In this document: piece by piece, positions 9,052-19,240 of the stretch | Layout of the letters: each line of letters starts with the position of its first letter | Numbering within the stretch: the stretch's first letter is position 1 | Assembly (NCBI RefSeq): GCF_009859475.1 | Contig: NZ_CP044549.1 | Span: forward strand, 1,736,001 to 1,800,000 | Reading direction: 5' to 3' | DNA length: 64,000 nt | Origin: Hydrogenophaga sp. BPS33 | GTDB taxonomy: Bacteria > Pseudomonadota > Gammaproteobacteria > Burkholderiales > Burkholderiaceae_C | Position numbers and translations under genes: made by a program | The notes under the pieces: model-generated | What the model was told of the DNA's origin: nothing | The model's input: only the letters and a program-made list of their open reading frames with translations | Database searches by the model: none

Positions 9052-10245
9052 ATGACAAGTACGAACACCCGCGATATTTTTGTCGTCGCAGCCGCACGAA
9101 CGGCCATTGGCACATTCGGAGGTTCACTCAAGGAGGTTCCTCTTTCGACGCTCGCCACGGTGGCGGTCCGTGCGGCGCTGCGACGCAGCGGTGCCGAGCC
9201 GGCGGCGGTGGGCCATGTCGTCATGGGCAACGTGATTCCGACCGAACCTCGTGACGCATACCTGGCGCGCGTTGCCGGGATGGATGCAGGCGTTCCGCAG
9301 GAGACACCCGCATTTAACGTCAATCGCCTGTGCGGCTCCGGCTTGCAAGCGATCATCTCGGCGGCGCAGGTGATTCGCCTTGGCGAAGCCGAGGTTGCCA
9401 TTGGCGGTGGCGCAGAGTCGATGAGCCGCGGGCCCTACATTCTGAACTCGGCCAGATGGGGCGCCCGGATGGGCGATGTGCAGACGACCGATTACATGTT
9501 GGGCATACTGCACGATCCTTTTCACCGAATCCACATGGGCATCACGGCCGAAAACGTCGCCCGGCGAGAAGGCATCACCCGCGACATGCAAGATGCGCTG
9601 GCTGTGGAAAGTCAGAAGCGCGCAGAGCATGCCATCAAGGTGGGTCGCTTCGAAGAGCAAATCGAACCGGTGGAGATCGAGAGTCGCAAAGGTATGGTGG
9701 TGTTCGACACGGACGAACATGTACGCGCCGGCGCCACGCTGGAGCAATTGGCCGGCATGAAGCCTGTCTTCGAGAAGCAAGGCACCGTCACCGCAGGCAA
9801 TTCTTCCGGCCTCAACGATGGCGCAGCGGCCGTTGTGCTGGCCAGCGACGCCGCGCTGAAGGGCGGACAGCTCAAGCCGATGGCGCGTTTGGTGAGTTAC
9901 GCTCACGCCGGCGTCGACCCCCAATTGATGGGGCTTGGTCCCGTACCCGCGAGCCAACTGGCGCTGCGGCGCGCAGGACTCAAAGTCGCTGACATGGATG
10001 TGATCGAATCCAACGAAGCCTTTGCCGCCCAGGCCTGCGCGGTGTCGCGTCTCTTGGACTTGGATCCGGCCAAAGTAAACCCGAACGGATCGGGCATTTC
10101 ACTCGGGCACCCCGTAGGCGCCACGGGTGCGATCATCGTCACCAAGGCGATCCATGAGTTGCAGCGCGTGGGCGGTCGCTATGCGCTCGTCACCATGTGC
10201 ATCGGGGGTGGTCAAGGGATTGCCGCTATTTTTGAACGAACATAA
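9052..10245 (+). CDS. Acetyl-CoA C-acyltransferase (thiolase)
   Basis: A 397-residue thiolase of the PhaA/BktB/AtoB type. The nucleophile C94 sits in NRLCGSG, the catalytic H353 in GHPVGATG and C383 in CIGGGQG, so all three active-site residues are present. It cleaves or condenses 3-ketoacyl-CoA with CoA. The gene lies 117 bases after icmF and 28 bases before an enoyl-CoA hydratase gene on the same strand, so the three probably work in one branched- or short-chain acyl-CoA route. Chain-length preference cannot be read from the sequence. Confidence 0.93.
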   Translation: MTSTNTRDIFVVAAARTAIGTFGGSLKEVPLSTLATVAVRAALRRSGAEPAAVGHVVMGNVIPTEPRDAYLARVAGMDAGVPQETPAFNVNRLCGSGLQAIISAAQVIRLGEAEVAIGGGAESMSRGPYILNSARWGARMGDVQTTDYMLGILHDPFHRIHMGITAENVARREGITRDMQDALAVESQKRAEHAIKVGRFEEQIEPVEIESRKGMVVFDTDEHVRAGATLEQLAGMKPVFEKQGTVTAGNSSGLNDGAAAVVLASDAALKGGQLKPMARLVSYAHAGVDPQLMGLGPVPASQLALRRAGLKVADMDVIESNEAFAAQACAVSRLLDLDPAKVNPNGSGISLGHPVGATGAIIVTKAIHELQRVGGRYALVTMCIGGGQGIAAIFERT

Positions 10246-10273
10246 AGCACCTTATCCAGAGACACACGAAACA

Positions 10274-11065
10274 ATGGCTTCCCCTCCACCGACTTCTTCC
10301 CTCGTCCTCGGCCGCGAAGGCGCGGTTGCCACCATCACATTCAACCGACCTCGATCGCTGAATGCCGTCGACGTGCCGATGGCGCAGGGCTTCTTGGCTG
10401 CGGCCCAAGAGATTGCCGCCGACAGAAGCGTGCGCGCGGTGCTGATGCGAGGTGCGGGCAAGGGCTTCATGGCCGGTGGCGATCTCGAGTTGCTGCGGGC
10501 CGACCCCAAGGGTGGCGCGGCAGCCCTCATTGGCCCATTGCACGCAGCGTTGAAAGTGCTCGCGGCCAACGATGCGCCAGTGGTCGCGCAAGTGCATGGT
10601 GTCGCGGCAGGGGCGGGGTTGAGCCTGATGCTGCAGGCCGACTTCGTGCTGGCGGCCGAGGGCACCCGCTTCAACCTGGCGTACGTGAATATTGGCACCA
10701 GCTGCGATGTCGGCGCGTCCTGGTCGTTGCCACGCCATGTGGGCTTGCGGCGCGCCCTGGAGATTGCGTTGCTGGGCGACACGGTGGATGCGGTGGCTGC
10801 CGAGCAGATGGGTCTGATCAACCGGGTGCTGCCTGTGGACGCGTTGCCGGGCGAAGCGATGGCGCTGGCGCAACGGCTTGCTGCTGGTCCTACCGTCGCG
10901 TTGAGCCAATTGCGCCGCCTCTTACGCAACAGTCTGGATCGCGACCTCGAAACGCAATTGGACCTGGAAGAGAAGGGATTCCAGGTATGCGCGGCGAGCT
11001 CAGATTTCTGCGCCGGTGTTGATGCATTTTTTGCTGGCGTGAGGCCGGTGTTCAGCGGCACCTGA
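10274..11065 (+). CDS. Enoyl-CoA hydratase/isomerase family protein
   Basis: A 263-residue crotonase-fold protein. The N-terminus ATITFNRPRSLNAV and the oxyanion-hole region GKGFMAGGDLELL plus a second glycine-rich loop (VHGVAAGAGLSLML) are typical. The ATG at 10274 is used because the crotonase fold begins ~15 residues later and the longer reading frame overlaps the thiolase 3' end. The usual catalytic glutamates of hydratases are not evident at the expected places, so an isomerase or other crotonase activity is possible. It is the last gene before the accessory region. Confidence 0.88.
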   Translation: MASPPPTSSLVLGREGAVATITFNRPRSLNAVDVPMAQGFLAAAQEIAADRSVRAVLMRGAGKGFMAGGDLELLRADPKGGAAALIGPLHAALKVLAANDAPVVAQVHGVAAGAGLSLMLQADFVLAAEGTRFNLAYVNIGTSCDVGASWSLPRHVGLRRALEIALLGDTVDAVAAEQMGLINRVLPVDALPGEAMALAQRLAAGPTVALSQLRRLLRNSLDRDLETQLDLEEKGFQVCAASSDFCAGVDAFFAGVRPVFSGT

Positions 11066-11214
11066 AATTTTTCAGTTCTCCTTTGTCTTGATGTTTTTTG
11101 CTTGGTCATCTCCTGTTCCAGTCATTTTGTGTTTTTAGGTAAAGCAATCATGACCATTCACCACGGGTACTCCAGATAGAACTTGAGCCGCCGGGCAGGT
11201 AGAGCGTTACTACC

Positions 11215-11235
11215 CCGGTGCCGCGTTGGCACCGG
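11215..11235 (+). promoter_or_regulatory. Hairpin overlapping the DUF3489 ribosome binding site
   Basis: CCGGTGCC (11215-11222) and GGCACCGG (11228-11235) form a perfect 8-bp inverted repeat with a 5-base loop. The right arm contains the first two bases of the GGAG (11234-11237) that serves the ATG at 11244. In RNA this would pair away the ribosome site; in DNA it could be an operator. Either would gate expression of the recombinase trio. Confidence 0.5.
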
Positions 11236-11243
11236 AGTCCAGA

Positions 11244-11660
11244 ATGAAACGCTCTTCCTCAAGCACAGCCAAATCCAAGTCAGTTCCCGCAAAGCGCCGC
11301 GCGCCGTCCAAGCCCAAGACTGCGAGCAGGCCGACCAAGGCCTTTGCTGCCAAGTTCTCTGCCAAGCCCCTGGTCAAGGCCGCTGCTAAGACTGCGCGCG
11401 CCTCGCAGAAGTCGGCTCCCGCAGCTGATCCTTCTGCCGTCCTCGATCCCTCGAAGTCGAAGCAATCCCAGCTGATCGCCCTGCTTGGCGCGGCATCGGG
11501 TGCTTCCATGGTCCAGATGACGTCGCTCACCGGGTGGTTGCCCCACACAGTGCGCGGCACCATCAGCGCGGCCTTGCGCAAGCGCCTGGGACTCAACGTC
11601 CAGTGTCAGATGGAGGAGGGCGTGCGCATCTACCGCATCGCTGGAGCAGTGACCCTATGA
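11244..11660 (+). CDS. DUF3489 domain-containing protein
   Basis: A 138-residue protein. Residues ~1-65 are a basic Lys/Ala/Ser/Pro-rich tail resembling histone H1-like sequences. Residues ~68-135 match the DUF3489 pattern, a small winged-helix-like unit (LIALLGAASGASMVQMTSLTGWLPHTVRG ... RKRLGLNVQ). The ATG at 11244 is chosen for its GGAG 6 bases upstream. Its stop overlaps the next start (ATGA), so it is translationally coupled to the DUF2924 gene and recombinase. DNA binding is likely from composition (inference); the precise role is unknown. Confidence 0.8.
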   Translation: MKRSSSSTAKSKSVPAKRRAPSKPKTASRPTKAFAAKFSAKPLVKAAAKTARASQKSAPAADPSAVLDPSKSKQSQLIALLGAASGASMVQMTSLTGWLPHTVRGTISAALRKRLGLNVQCQMEEGVRIYRIAGAVTL

Positions 11661-12102
11661 GCGAATCCATGAACGATGTGACGTCGCTTCAGTCCGCCGA
11701 CCGCGACAGCCTGGTCGAGCAGTGGAAACGCGCCTTCAAGTGCGAACCCCCTGCGCGATCGAACACGGGGTTGCTGCGCCGCGTGCTCGCCTGGCACGCC
11801 CAGTGCGAGGCCAACGGCCTGAAGCCCCTGGCATCCATTTCCTCAGTCCAAGGTTCTGCCGCGTCCGCTTCTTCCATCGCTCCCGCGTCCTCCACCGTCC
11901 CCATCTCAGCTCCCACTCCCACTCCTACCCTCAGCCCCGGCACACGCCTGCTGCGCGAGTGGCGAGGCAACACCCACGAAGTGCGCGTGGTGGCCCACGG
12001 CTTCGAATACGCCGGCCAGTCCTACAAGAGCCTGAGCCGCATCGCCCGCACCATCACCGGCACCCCCTGGTCCGGCCCCGCCTTCTTTGGACTCAAGAAC
12101 TG

Positions 12103-12103
<1 letters not shown>
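11657..12103 (+). CDS. DUF2924 domain-containing protein
   Basis: A 148-residue protein with a DUF2924-type end: TRLLREWRGNTHEVRVVAHG, then YKSLSRIARTITGTPWSGPAFFG. That C-terminal stretch has the look of a small DNA-associated module. The middle (~60-95) is a low-complexity Ser/Pro/Thr/Ala linker. It overlaps the gene before by 4 bases (ATGA) and the gene after by 1 base (TGATG), giving a tight three-gene operon. The family recurrently accompanies this type of recombinase; its function is not established. Confidence 0.85.
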
Positions 12104-13899
<1,796 letters not shown>

Positions 13900-13922
13900 A
13901 CTTCTTGTAGTTGCGCAGGGGT

Positions 13923-14231
13923 CTAGTCGTTATTGCCCTGCGCTCGCAATCCGTCTAACACCTTGCGGCGGGCTTCGGACGGTAGCCGGTGGTACAGGCG
14001 CAGCAATTCGGCCTCATCGTCTTTCGCGGCGTAGAAATAGGCTGCCGGTAGCTTCAGCACCTTGCCCAGGGCGACCATCAGATCGTAGTTCGGAGCGCGC
14101 GCACCAACCTCGTACCGGTTCATGCGGGCACTCGCAGACATCGGATCCAGGCCGGCCTCAATGCCCAGCGCCTCTTGCGAGAGTCCCGCCTCTGCACGCG
14201 CCGCCTTCAAGCGCTTTCCCAAAACCGACAT
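13923..14231 (-). CDS. XRE family helix-turn-helix regulator
   Basis: A 102-residue regulator with an N-terminal XRE/Cro-type HTH (RLKAARAEAGLSQEALGIEAGLD ... MNRYEVGARAPNYD) at ~5-65 and a short helical tail. It is clearly related to the XRE protein at 28496-28828 (shared SARM-RYE-G and AYFY-D/E signatures). It is convergent with the serine recombinase and divergent from a small exported-protein gene. The 17-base palindrome 55 bases upstream is a likely autoregulatory operator. Confidence 0.88.
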   Translation of the reverse strand: MSVLGKRLKAARAEAGLSQEALGIEAGLDPMSASARMNRYEVGARAPNYDLMVALGKVLKLPAAYFYAAKDDEAELLRLYHRLPSEARRKVLDGLRAQGNND

Positions 14232-14285
14232 TCAAGCCCCAAGCAACACAAAGGGCAAATCGTCTGGGTTAGCGTGAAAACATTT

Positions 14286-14302
14286 ACTACCGTATTGGTA
14301 GT
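14286..14302. promoter_or_regulatory. Palindromic candidate operator of the XRE gene at 13923-14231
   Basis: ACTACCGTATTGGTAGT is a perfect 6-bp inverted repeat around a 5-base centre, in the 120-base divergent region between the XRE gene and the exported-protein gene at 14352. Position and size fit an XRE dimer site. Confidence 0.5.
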
Positions 14303-14351
14303 CATCGAGTTAAGCTCGCGACTCTTTCAACCAAACAAGAACGCTTCCACC

Positions 14352-14729
14352 ATGAATTTGCTTTTGCTTAGCCGGACTCATCGAACTATTTCCTCGCTCT
14401 GCGCATCGCCTTCCGCCTCATTCCAGGCTGCACTTTTGACCCTGGTGGTCCTGAGCGGACCAGTTCTCGCCCAAGAGCGCGCGCGGCAATGGTTCTCGCC
14501 GAACAGGAGCTTTAGCGAGTGCTTCTCCTCGCGTTCGCCTGCGGAGCGGATCCGGATGATTCAGGACGAGGGCAGACATGCGCGCGTCAAAGAGCTGCCA
14601 AACGGATCTGTCGAAGTGGCGGTGAGGAGCTCGGCCTCGACCGAGGAAGTCTGGACCTACTACCCCGATGAGCGAACGTGCGTGGCGCAGCTGCCGCGCT
14701 CGCAAGCGGTCCCTTCGCGCTACGAATGA
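14352..14729 (+). CDS. Small exported protein of unknown function
   Basis: A 125-residue protein whose N-terminal ~48 residues read as a signal sequence (basic start, hydrophobic AALLTLVVLSGPVLA, cleavage expected before QERARQ). The mature part is ~80 residues, charged, with two cysteines (SECFSS and ERTCVA) that could form a disulfide in the periplasm. I do not recognise the family. The ATG at 14352 gives the signal peptide; an in-frame frame extends upstream but crosses the divergent operator. Confidence 0.55.
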   Translation: MNLLLLSRTHRTISSLCASPSASFQAALLTLVVLSGPVLAQERARQWFSPNRSFSECFSSRSPAERIRMIQDEGRHARVKELPNGSVEVAVRSSASTEEVWTYYPDERTCVAQLPRSQAVPSRYE

Positions 14730-14873
14730 CGCTTCATCTCAAACGAGCGTGGTTGGAGGGAGCGGCGCTGAAGGCGTTTCCTGGCTGCGCGTTCGTCTTG
14801 ATGCCTGTTGTCTGCGCCGATTTCCATGCATGCAGGCAAGTAGGTCTGTATTGAATTCTCTTTTGTGGTGGTG

Positions 14874-15677
14874 ATGAAAATGAAAAAACTGGTCGTCGTG
14901 ATGGTGGCGCTGCTGCTGCTGGCTGCATGCAGCGGTGAAGGTGTGGGTTTGAGCTGGGGCTTCGGCGCAGGCGCTTCTGAGTCGATTGAACGTGATGCCA
15001 AGGTGGTGGACGCCGCCGAGTACTTCAAAAACCTGCCTCAGTACGAGGGGCAGACGGTGTACCTCTATCTTCGTAAAGTGATGGGATCTCAGGTTGAAGA
15101 GTCGGTGAGGAGCATGGATCACCGCGACACGAGCGAATATGGCTTTCTCAAGCCCAGCAAGAAGATCTTGGCGAGCTGGCTGAGTGCGGGGTTCGAAGAT
15201 GAAGCCAGCTACACCGTGACGTTCAGGGTGACAGCGAGAGATGATTCCGCGGGGAAGAAGCTCTTCTACGCGATCGAGTTTGATCGATTCATCGTCAACT
15301 CTGAGGACGGCTGCATGTTCCTGGATGACGAGACCGCAGCGCCCCTGGAGCTGAAGAACGGTCTTCCCTCGGGACGGGCCAAGCGGCCGTTTGCGGCAAT
15401 TGTTCCGAACTTCGAAGCGGTGAGCCTCTACCCGGAGAAGTACGTGGGCAAGCGGATGTTCTCGTCGATCAGGGTGTTCAAGAAGGACTTCAGGACCTTC
15501 AACGACAAGTACTGGATCGTGAAGGAAGGCGACCTCAAGGTGCTTCTTCCCAAAGCCGTCATCGAGCGAAAGATGCCCGTGATCAACGACTTCTTCACCT
15601 CGCAGTTTGTCGGCAAGCTCGAATCTTCCAGCGATGGCTTCACGCTCACCATCGAAGATCTTTGGGTTCGATGGTGA
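14874..15677 (+). CDS. Putative lipoprotein of unknown function
   Basis: A ~267-residue lipoprotein: a short basic start (MKMKKL), a hydrophobic core and a lipobox LLAAC, so the mature N-terminal cysteine would be lipidated and the protein anchored at the membrane. The rest has no motif I recognise. ATG codons at 14874 and 14880 are both usable; there is no clear ribosome site. The last codons and stop lie inside a 19-bp inverted repeat (15638-15685). It precedes a glycosyltransferase on the same strand, which may point to envelope polysaccharide work (weak inference). Confidence 0.7.
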   Translation: MKMKKLVVVMVALLLLAACSGEGVGLSWGFGAGASESIERDAKVVDAAEYFKNLPQYEGQTVYLYLRKVMGSQVEESVRSMDHRDTSEYGFLKPSKKILASWLSAGFEDEASYTVTFRVTARDDSAGKKLFYAIEFDRFIVNSEDGCMFLDDETAAPLELKNGLPSGRAKRPFAAIVPNFEAVSLYPEKYVGKRMFSSIRVFKKDFRTFNDKYWIVKEGDLKVLLPKAVIERKMPVINDFFTSQFVGKLESSSDGFTLTIEDLWVRW

Positions 15678-15710
15678 GCGTGAAGTCATCGAAGACTTTT
15701 GGATTCGATG
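15638..15710. repeat. 19-bp perfect inverted repeat and adjacent direct copy of its apex
   Basis: CTTCACGCTCACCATCGAA (15638-15656) is exactly complementary to 15667-15685, with a 10-base loop. The apex sequence 15650-15673 recurs with a few differences at 15687-15710 and is itself dyad-symmetric (CATCGAA ... TTCGATG). There is no T-tract, so an intrinsic terminator is not obvious. The block spans the lipoprotein stop. Confidence 0.85.
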
Positions 15711-15775
15711 AGGTCTTCATCGCAAAGAGCTCAGAGCCCCTTGTCGCGCACCCGTTTGCAGATTCATTGAGAAGC

Positions 15776-16966
15776 ATGAAAGTCCTGACCTTCTCCACCC
15801 TGTTCCCCAACACCGAGAGACCCCACCATGGCATTTTCACGGAGACGGCTCTCAAGCAGATCAACCAGACAGGCCATGTGGAGTCCGTCGTTGTGGCCCC
15901 AGTGCCGTGGTTTCTGTTCAAAAACGCCAGGTTTGGAAAGTACGCCGCCTTTGCTCGTATCCCAAAGGAGGAAGTGCGCATTGGAACGCGGGTCCTGCAC
16001 CCCCGGTACCTTCTGCCACCCAAGGTCGGCATGCACATGGCGCCTTTCTCTATCGCTGCGAGCTGCCTCAGAACTCTGGAGGACTTGATCGATGGTGGTT
16101 TTGACTTCGATGTCATCGATGCGCACTACTTCTATCCCGACGGTGTTGCGGCGGCGCTCCTAGGCAAGTACTTTAAGAAACCCGTTGTCATCAGTGCGCT
16201 GGGCACGGACATCAACCTCATTCCTCAGTTCCCACTGGCTCGCAAGATGATCCTTTGGGCCGCTGAGAACGCGTTTTCCCTGGTCTCCGTGTGCGAGGCA
16301 CTGAAAACCGAGATGGTGAAGATTGGGGTGGCCGAGCCCAAGATCCAGGCGCTGCGCAATGGTGTCGACCTGGCGCTGTTTCGTCCGGTGGATCGGCAAG
16401 CGACTCGCCAGCGGTTGGGTATCGCTGGGTTCACCGCCATCTCGGTGGGTCACCTGGATCCACGCAAGGGCCACGACCACATCATCTCTGCACTGCCCCA
16501 CGTTCCCGACGTGAACCTGCTCATTGTCGGCAATGGCCCGGATGAGAAGAAGCTCAAAGCGCTGGCGGTAGTCGAGGGCGTGAATGATCGTGTGCGGTTC
16601 CTGGGTGCGTTGCCGCAGGAGAGGCTTCGGGAGTACTACGGCGCCTGTGATGCGCTGGTCCTGGCATCGAGCCGTGAGGGGTGGGCAAATGTCTTGCTCG
16701 AATCGATGGCCTGCGGCACGCCGGTGGTGGCCAGCAACGTCTGGGGCACCCCGGAGGTCGTGCGCGATAAGGCTTGCGGCGTCCTCATGCCCAGTTTGTC
16801 GCCGCTTGGCGTGGTGCGGGGGATTGAGGCCTTGAGGAGGAATTACCCGGACCGCGGAGCAACGCGCGCCTATGCGCAAGGGTTCAGCTGGGGAGAGACC
16901 GCGCAACGCAAGGTCGAATTGTTCAGGAAAGCCGTTCAGGTCGATGGGCGCCCTGCCCAGAGTTAG
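15776..16966 (+). CDS. Glycosyltransferase family 4 (GT-B fold)
   Basis: A 396-residue GT-B glycosyltransferase. The N-terminal acceptor half (MKVLTFSTLFPN ... RPHHGIFTE) and the C-terminal nucleotide-sugar half (ISVGHLDPRKGHD, LLIVGNGPDEKKL) are typical of family 4. The donor-binding E-x7-E motif is EGWANVLLE followed by SMACGTPVVAS. It would transfer a sugar in surface polysaccharide or glycolipid synthesis. The ATG at 15776 is chosen because the GT-B fold starts there and GAGAAG precedes it. The PhyH-like gene follows by 37 bases. Confidence 0.92.
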   Translation: MKVLTFSTLFPNTERPHHGIFTETALKQINQTGHVESVVVAPVPWFLFKNARFGKYAAFARIPKEEVRIGTRVLHPRYLLPPKVGMHMAPFSIAASCLRTLEDLIDGGFDFDVIDAHYFYPDGVAAALLGKYFKKPVVISALGTDINLIPQFPLARKMILWAAENAFSLVSVCEALKTEMVKIGVAEPKIQALRNGVDLALFRPVDRQATRQRLGIAGFTAISVGHLDPRKGHDHIISALPHVPDVNLLIVGNGPDEKKLKALAVVEGVNDRVRFLGALPQERLREYYGACDALVLASSREGWANVLLESMACGTPVVASNVWGTPEVVRDKACGVLMPSLSPLGVVRGIEALRRNYPDRGATRAYAQGFSWGETAQRKVELFRKAVQVDGRPAQS

Positions 16967-17003
16967 ATCAGAAAAAAATTGTTCTTTCTTTTGAGGAGAC
17001 CCC

Positions 17004-17876
17004 ATGTTTTCAGCAGCGAGAGTCGCGGAAGTGCGTCTGCAGTTCGAGACCCAAGGATTTGTTCATTTGAAGTCGGTCATTCCCCCTGACATGCTCAATC
17101 GCGCCAAAACCGCCTTTGATGTGGCGAGCGATAGACACTTTGAGGAATGGCGTCGTGGGGCGCAGGCGGGAACCGACGAGTCGCGGTTCTTTGATATCCC
17201 CGACATCCTGGATCAGGACGATGTGTTCATTGACCTGGTTGATCTGCCCACCACCTTCCCGCTGCTGGCGCACCTGGTCGGAGACGATATCCAGCTGAAC
17301 CACACCAGTGCAAGGCTGTTCTACCCTGGCCCCACGTTCACCAGCCCGTTTCACTCCGATCTGGACAACGTGCTGGGCTTCAGCCATGCGCACACGCTCA
17401 ACTTCCTGGTGAAGGTGCACTACTTCGTGGAGGATTTGAGTGCAGAGCGAGGGTGCCTGGCGTTCATACCGGGGAGCCATCGGTATCCAGGCAACTATCC
17501 AAAGCCCAAGCACCTGGATGAGACCTCACCTGCGGTGGTCAAGATCGTGCCGCGCGCGGGGGATGCGGTGATCTTCAACACGCACGTCATGCACATGGCG
17601 CTGGACAACAAGAGCGAGACGGTCAGGAAATCCATCATCTACGCGTACTCGCACTACTGGATGAAGCACTACAGCAGTGCCGTTCCCAGCAATCTGGAGC
17701 GGTTCTCCAACAACAAGCAGCGCAAGCAGCTCTTCGGGGTGGACGAGCCGGGTGTGCCGCATTTCGATCGCAGGCTGGGTTTGAACAAGGAGAGGCCGAC
17801 GTTCAGCACGCTTCTTTCTGCGAGCAAGCGCTTGATCAAGAGAGCATTGCCCAAGCGGTCGCATGTGCCTCAGTAG
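17004..17876 (+). CDS. Phytanoyl-CoA dioxygenase (PhyH) family protein
   Basis: A 290-residue Fe(II)/2-oxoglutarate dioxygenase-like protein. The iron facial triad is visible as HSD (H117, D119) and a distal histidine in the NTHVMHMAL segment near residue 195; an arginine/serine region for 2-oxoglutarate follows (SETVRKSIIYAYS). Family members hydroxylate diverse small molecules; the substrate here is unknown. A clear GAGGAG precedes the ATG. Placement right after a glycosyltransferase may mean modification of a lipid or sugar moiety (inference). Confidence 0.88.
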   Translation: MFSAARVAEVRLQFETQGFVHLKSVIPPDMLNRAKTAFDVASDRHFEEWRRGAQAGTDESRFFDIPDILDQDDVFIDLVDLPTTFPLLAHLVGDDIQLNHTSARLFYPGPTFTSPFHSDLDNVLGFSHAHTLNFLVKVHYFVEDLSAERGCLAFIPGSHRYPGNYPKPKHLDETSPAVVKIVPRAGDAVIFNTHVMHMALDNKSETVRKSIIYAYSHYWMKHYSSAVPSNLERFSNNKQRKQLFGVDEPGVPHFDRRLGLNKERPTFSTLLSASKRLIKRALPKRSHVPQ

Positions 17877-17933
17877 CCTCGGCCCCCAGTGGATAGAGTG
17901 AGGCGACTGGGATCTCGGTCCAATTACCCAGTC

Positions 17934-18010
17934 GATGCGGCCTGGGCTATGGCCGCGCGGTTGCCCAGCTTCATGGCCGATTGGGTACGGAGCAGGGCGC
18001 TCGCACGCGG
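17934..18010 (-). pseudogene. Decayed 3' fragment of an XRE gene
   Basis: Read on the minus strand this stretch gives PRASALLRTQSAMKLGNRAA and a short tail. That aligns residue for residue with the C-terminus of the intact XRE protein at 19241-19708 (PRAGALLRIQTAMKLGKRAA). Similarity stops abruptly on both sides. The copy lies just downstream of the macro-domain-like gene, while the intact copy lies just upstream of it, so the gene is bracketed by direct repeats. Confidence 0.75.
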
Positions 18011-18114
18011 TTGAGGGAATGCTCGTCGCTCCACCTTGCGAGCCCGTGTTCGACGAAAGGATGATTGTCTTCATGGTTCGAACGGGGGGCCGCCCGAGCA
18101 GACACGAGGTCGAG

Positions 18115-19128
18115 CTACCCGAGCGCCACTACGAGCTCCTGCAAGGCCATTGGTGGCGCGCCGTAGCTCACAAGCCGAACGTCTAGGTCGAAGTTCGCCA
18201 CCTTCTTTACCGCGCGCTGGATGGCCGAGTGGATCCAGCGCTCGTCGTTGCCGAAAGCACCACCACCCAGGAGCGTGAGCAGCACGATGTTCGACGCGCC
18301 GCGCCGGGCGTTGAGTACCGCCTGCAGCATCGTCGCCTCGTAGGCAGCGTCGAGCACCAACTTCGCGAAGGCCTGCCAGTGTTGTCGTGGCACCGAGCCG
18401 TAGGCCACGGGGAGCGCAGAGCAGAACGCCTGGCTTACAAGCGGGCCAGGCGTGGTCGCGACGTCGGTCACTTCGACGTCGAGATGTACGCCGATCCGCA
18501 GCTTGCCGGCGAGAGCGTCGGTCTGGTTGGCATGAGCGTCACGCAGGTGGCCGGCGATCAAGTCGAGGCCAGTTCGGGTGCACAGCGCGTAGCCGTTGCG
18601 CCAGGTCCAGAGGTCGCCGATTGGCCGGACCAGCCTCGCGCTCAGCTCGGCGCCGAGATCAGCGAGTCCGTCGATCTGGCGTTCGGCTGTCTGGCCGATC
18701 TGGTCTCCAACGGGAGCGAAATAGTTGCGAAAGATCGTCGCAGCGCCCGCTGCGATCGCACATGCTGGGCCTTGTGTGCGGTCGTGCTCGTACCGGGTCA
18801 CGCCATCTTCCGGCGTCACGCTGGGTCCGACCATCTCTAGGGTGTTGAATTGGCTGGCGACCTGAAAAAGTGCTCCCGCGTAGTCCGGCCCCCTGTGCAA
18901 TTGACGCACGTCGGCCTTGATGAGGCTAGCGCGCACCTTGCCCATGGCGCCTGAGCCAGCGGCAACCTGCTCGCGCAAGCCGGCCAGCGAAACCATCTCA
19001 AAGGTGCCGATGCCGAAGGTACGACCGTTACTCTTGGAGCGAAGGGTACTGCCGTCAAGCTCCAGCAGATTGCGGGTTTCGTGATAGTTGCTTTCCTCAA
19101 AGCCGGTAAGGCGCTCGAACCAGTTCAT
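18115..19128 (-). CDS. Conserved protein with macro-domain-like motifs
   Basis: A 337-residue cytoplasmic protein with no membrane segment. Two stretches resemble macro (ADP-ribose-binding) domains: VRQLHRGPDYAGALFQVASQFNTLE, which reads like the GDI ... VNAAN strand-loop, and LLTLLGGGAFGNDERWIHSAI, which reads like the C-terminal glycine-rich loop and helix. In between is a highly ordered stretch (GPSVTPEDG, EHDRTQGPACAIAAGA) that looks enzymatic. Macro-like function is inference; I cannot name the family. It lies 112 bases downstream of an XRE gene on the same strand and is flanked by copies of that gene's 3' end. Confidence 0.75.
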   Translation of the reverse strand: MNWFERLTGFEESNYHETRNLLELDGSTLRSKSNGRTFGIGTFEMVSLAGLREQVAAGSGAMGKVRASLIKADVRQLHRGPDYAGALFQVASQFNTLEMVGPSVTPEDGVTRYEHDRTQGPACAIAAGAATIFRNYFAPVGDQIGQTAERQIDGLADLGAELSARLVRPIGDLWTWRNGYALCTRTGLDLIAGHLRDAHANQTDALAGKLRIGVHLDVEVTDVATTPGPLVSQAFCSALPVAYGSVPRQHWQAFAKLVLDAAYEATMLQAVLNARRGASNIVLLTLLGGGAFGNDERWIHSAIQRAVKKVANFDLDVRLVSYGAPPMALQELVVALG

Positions 19129-19240
19129 TCTGCTTCAGTGGCGAATCCGTTGACGGGAGCAGTGTGCCCGGACGTTGTGCTGAAGTCGACAGCTTTTCAA
19201 AGCCCACGCTCGCGAGGGGCCGGTCCGACTCGCGATTCGT

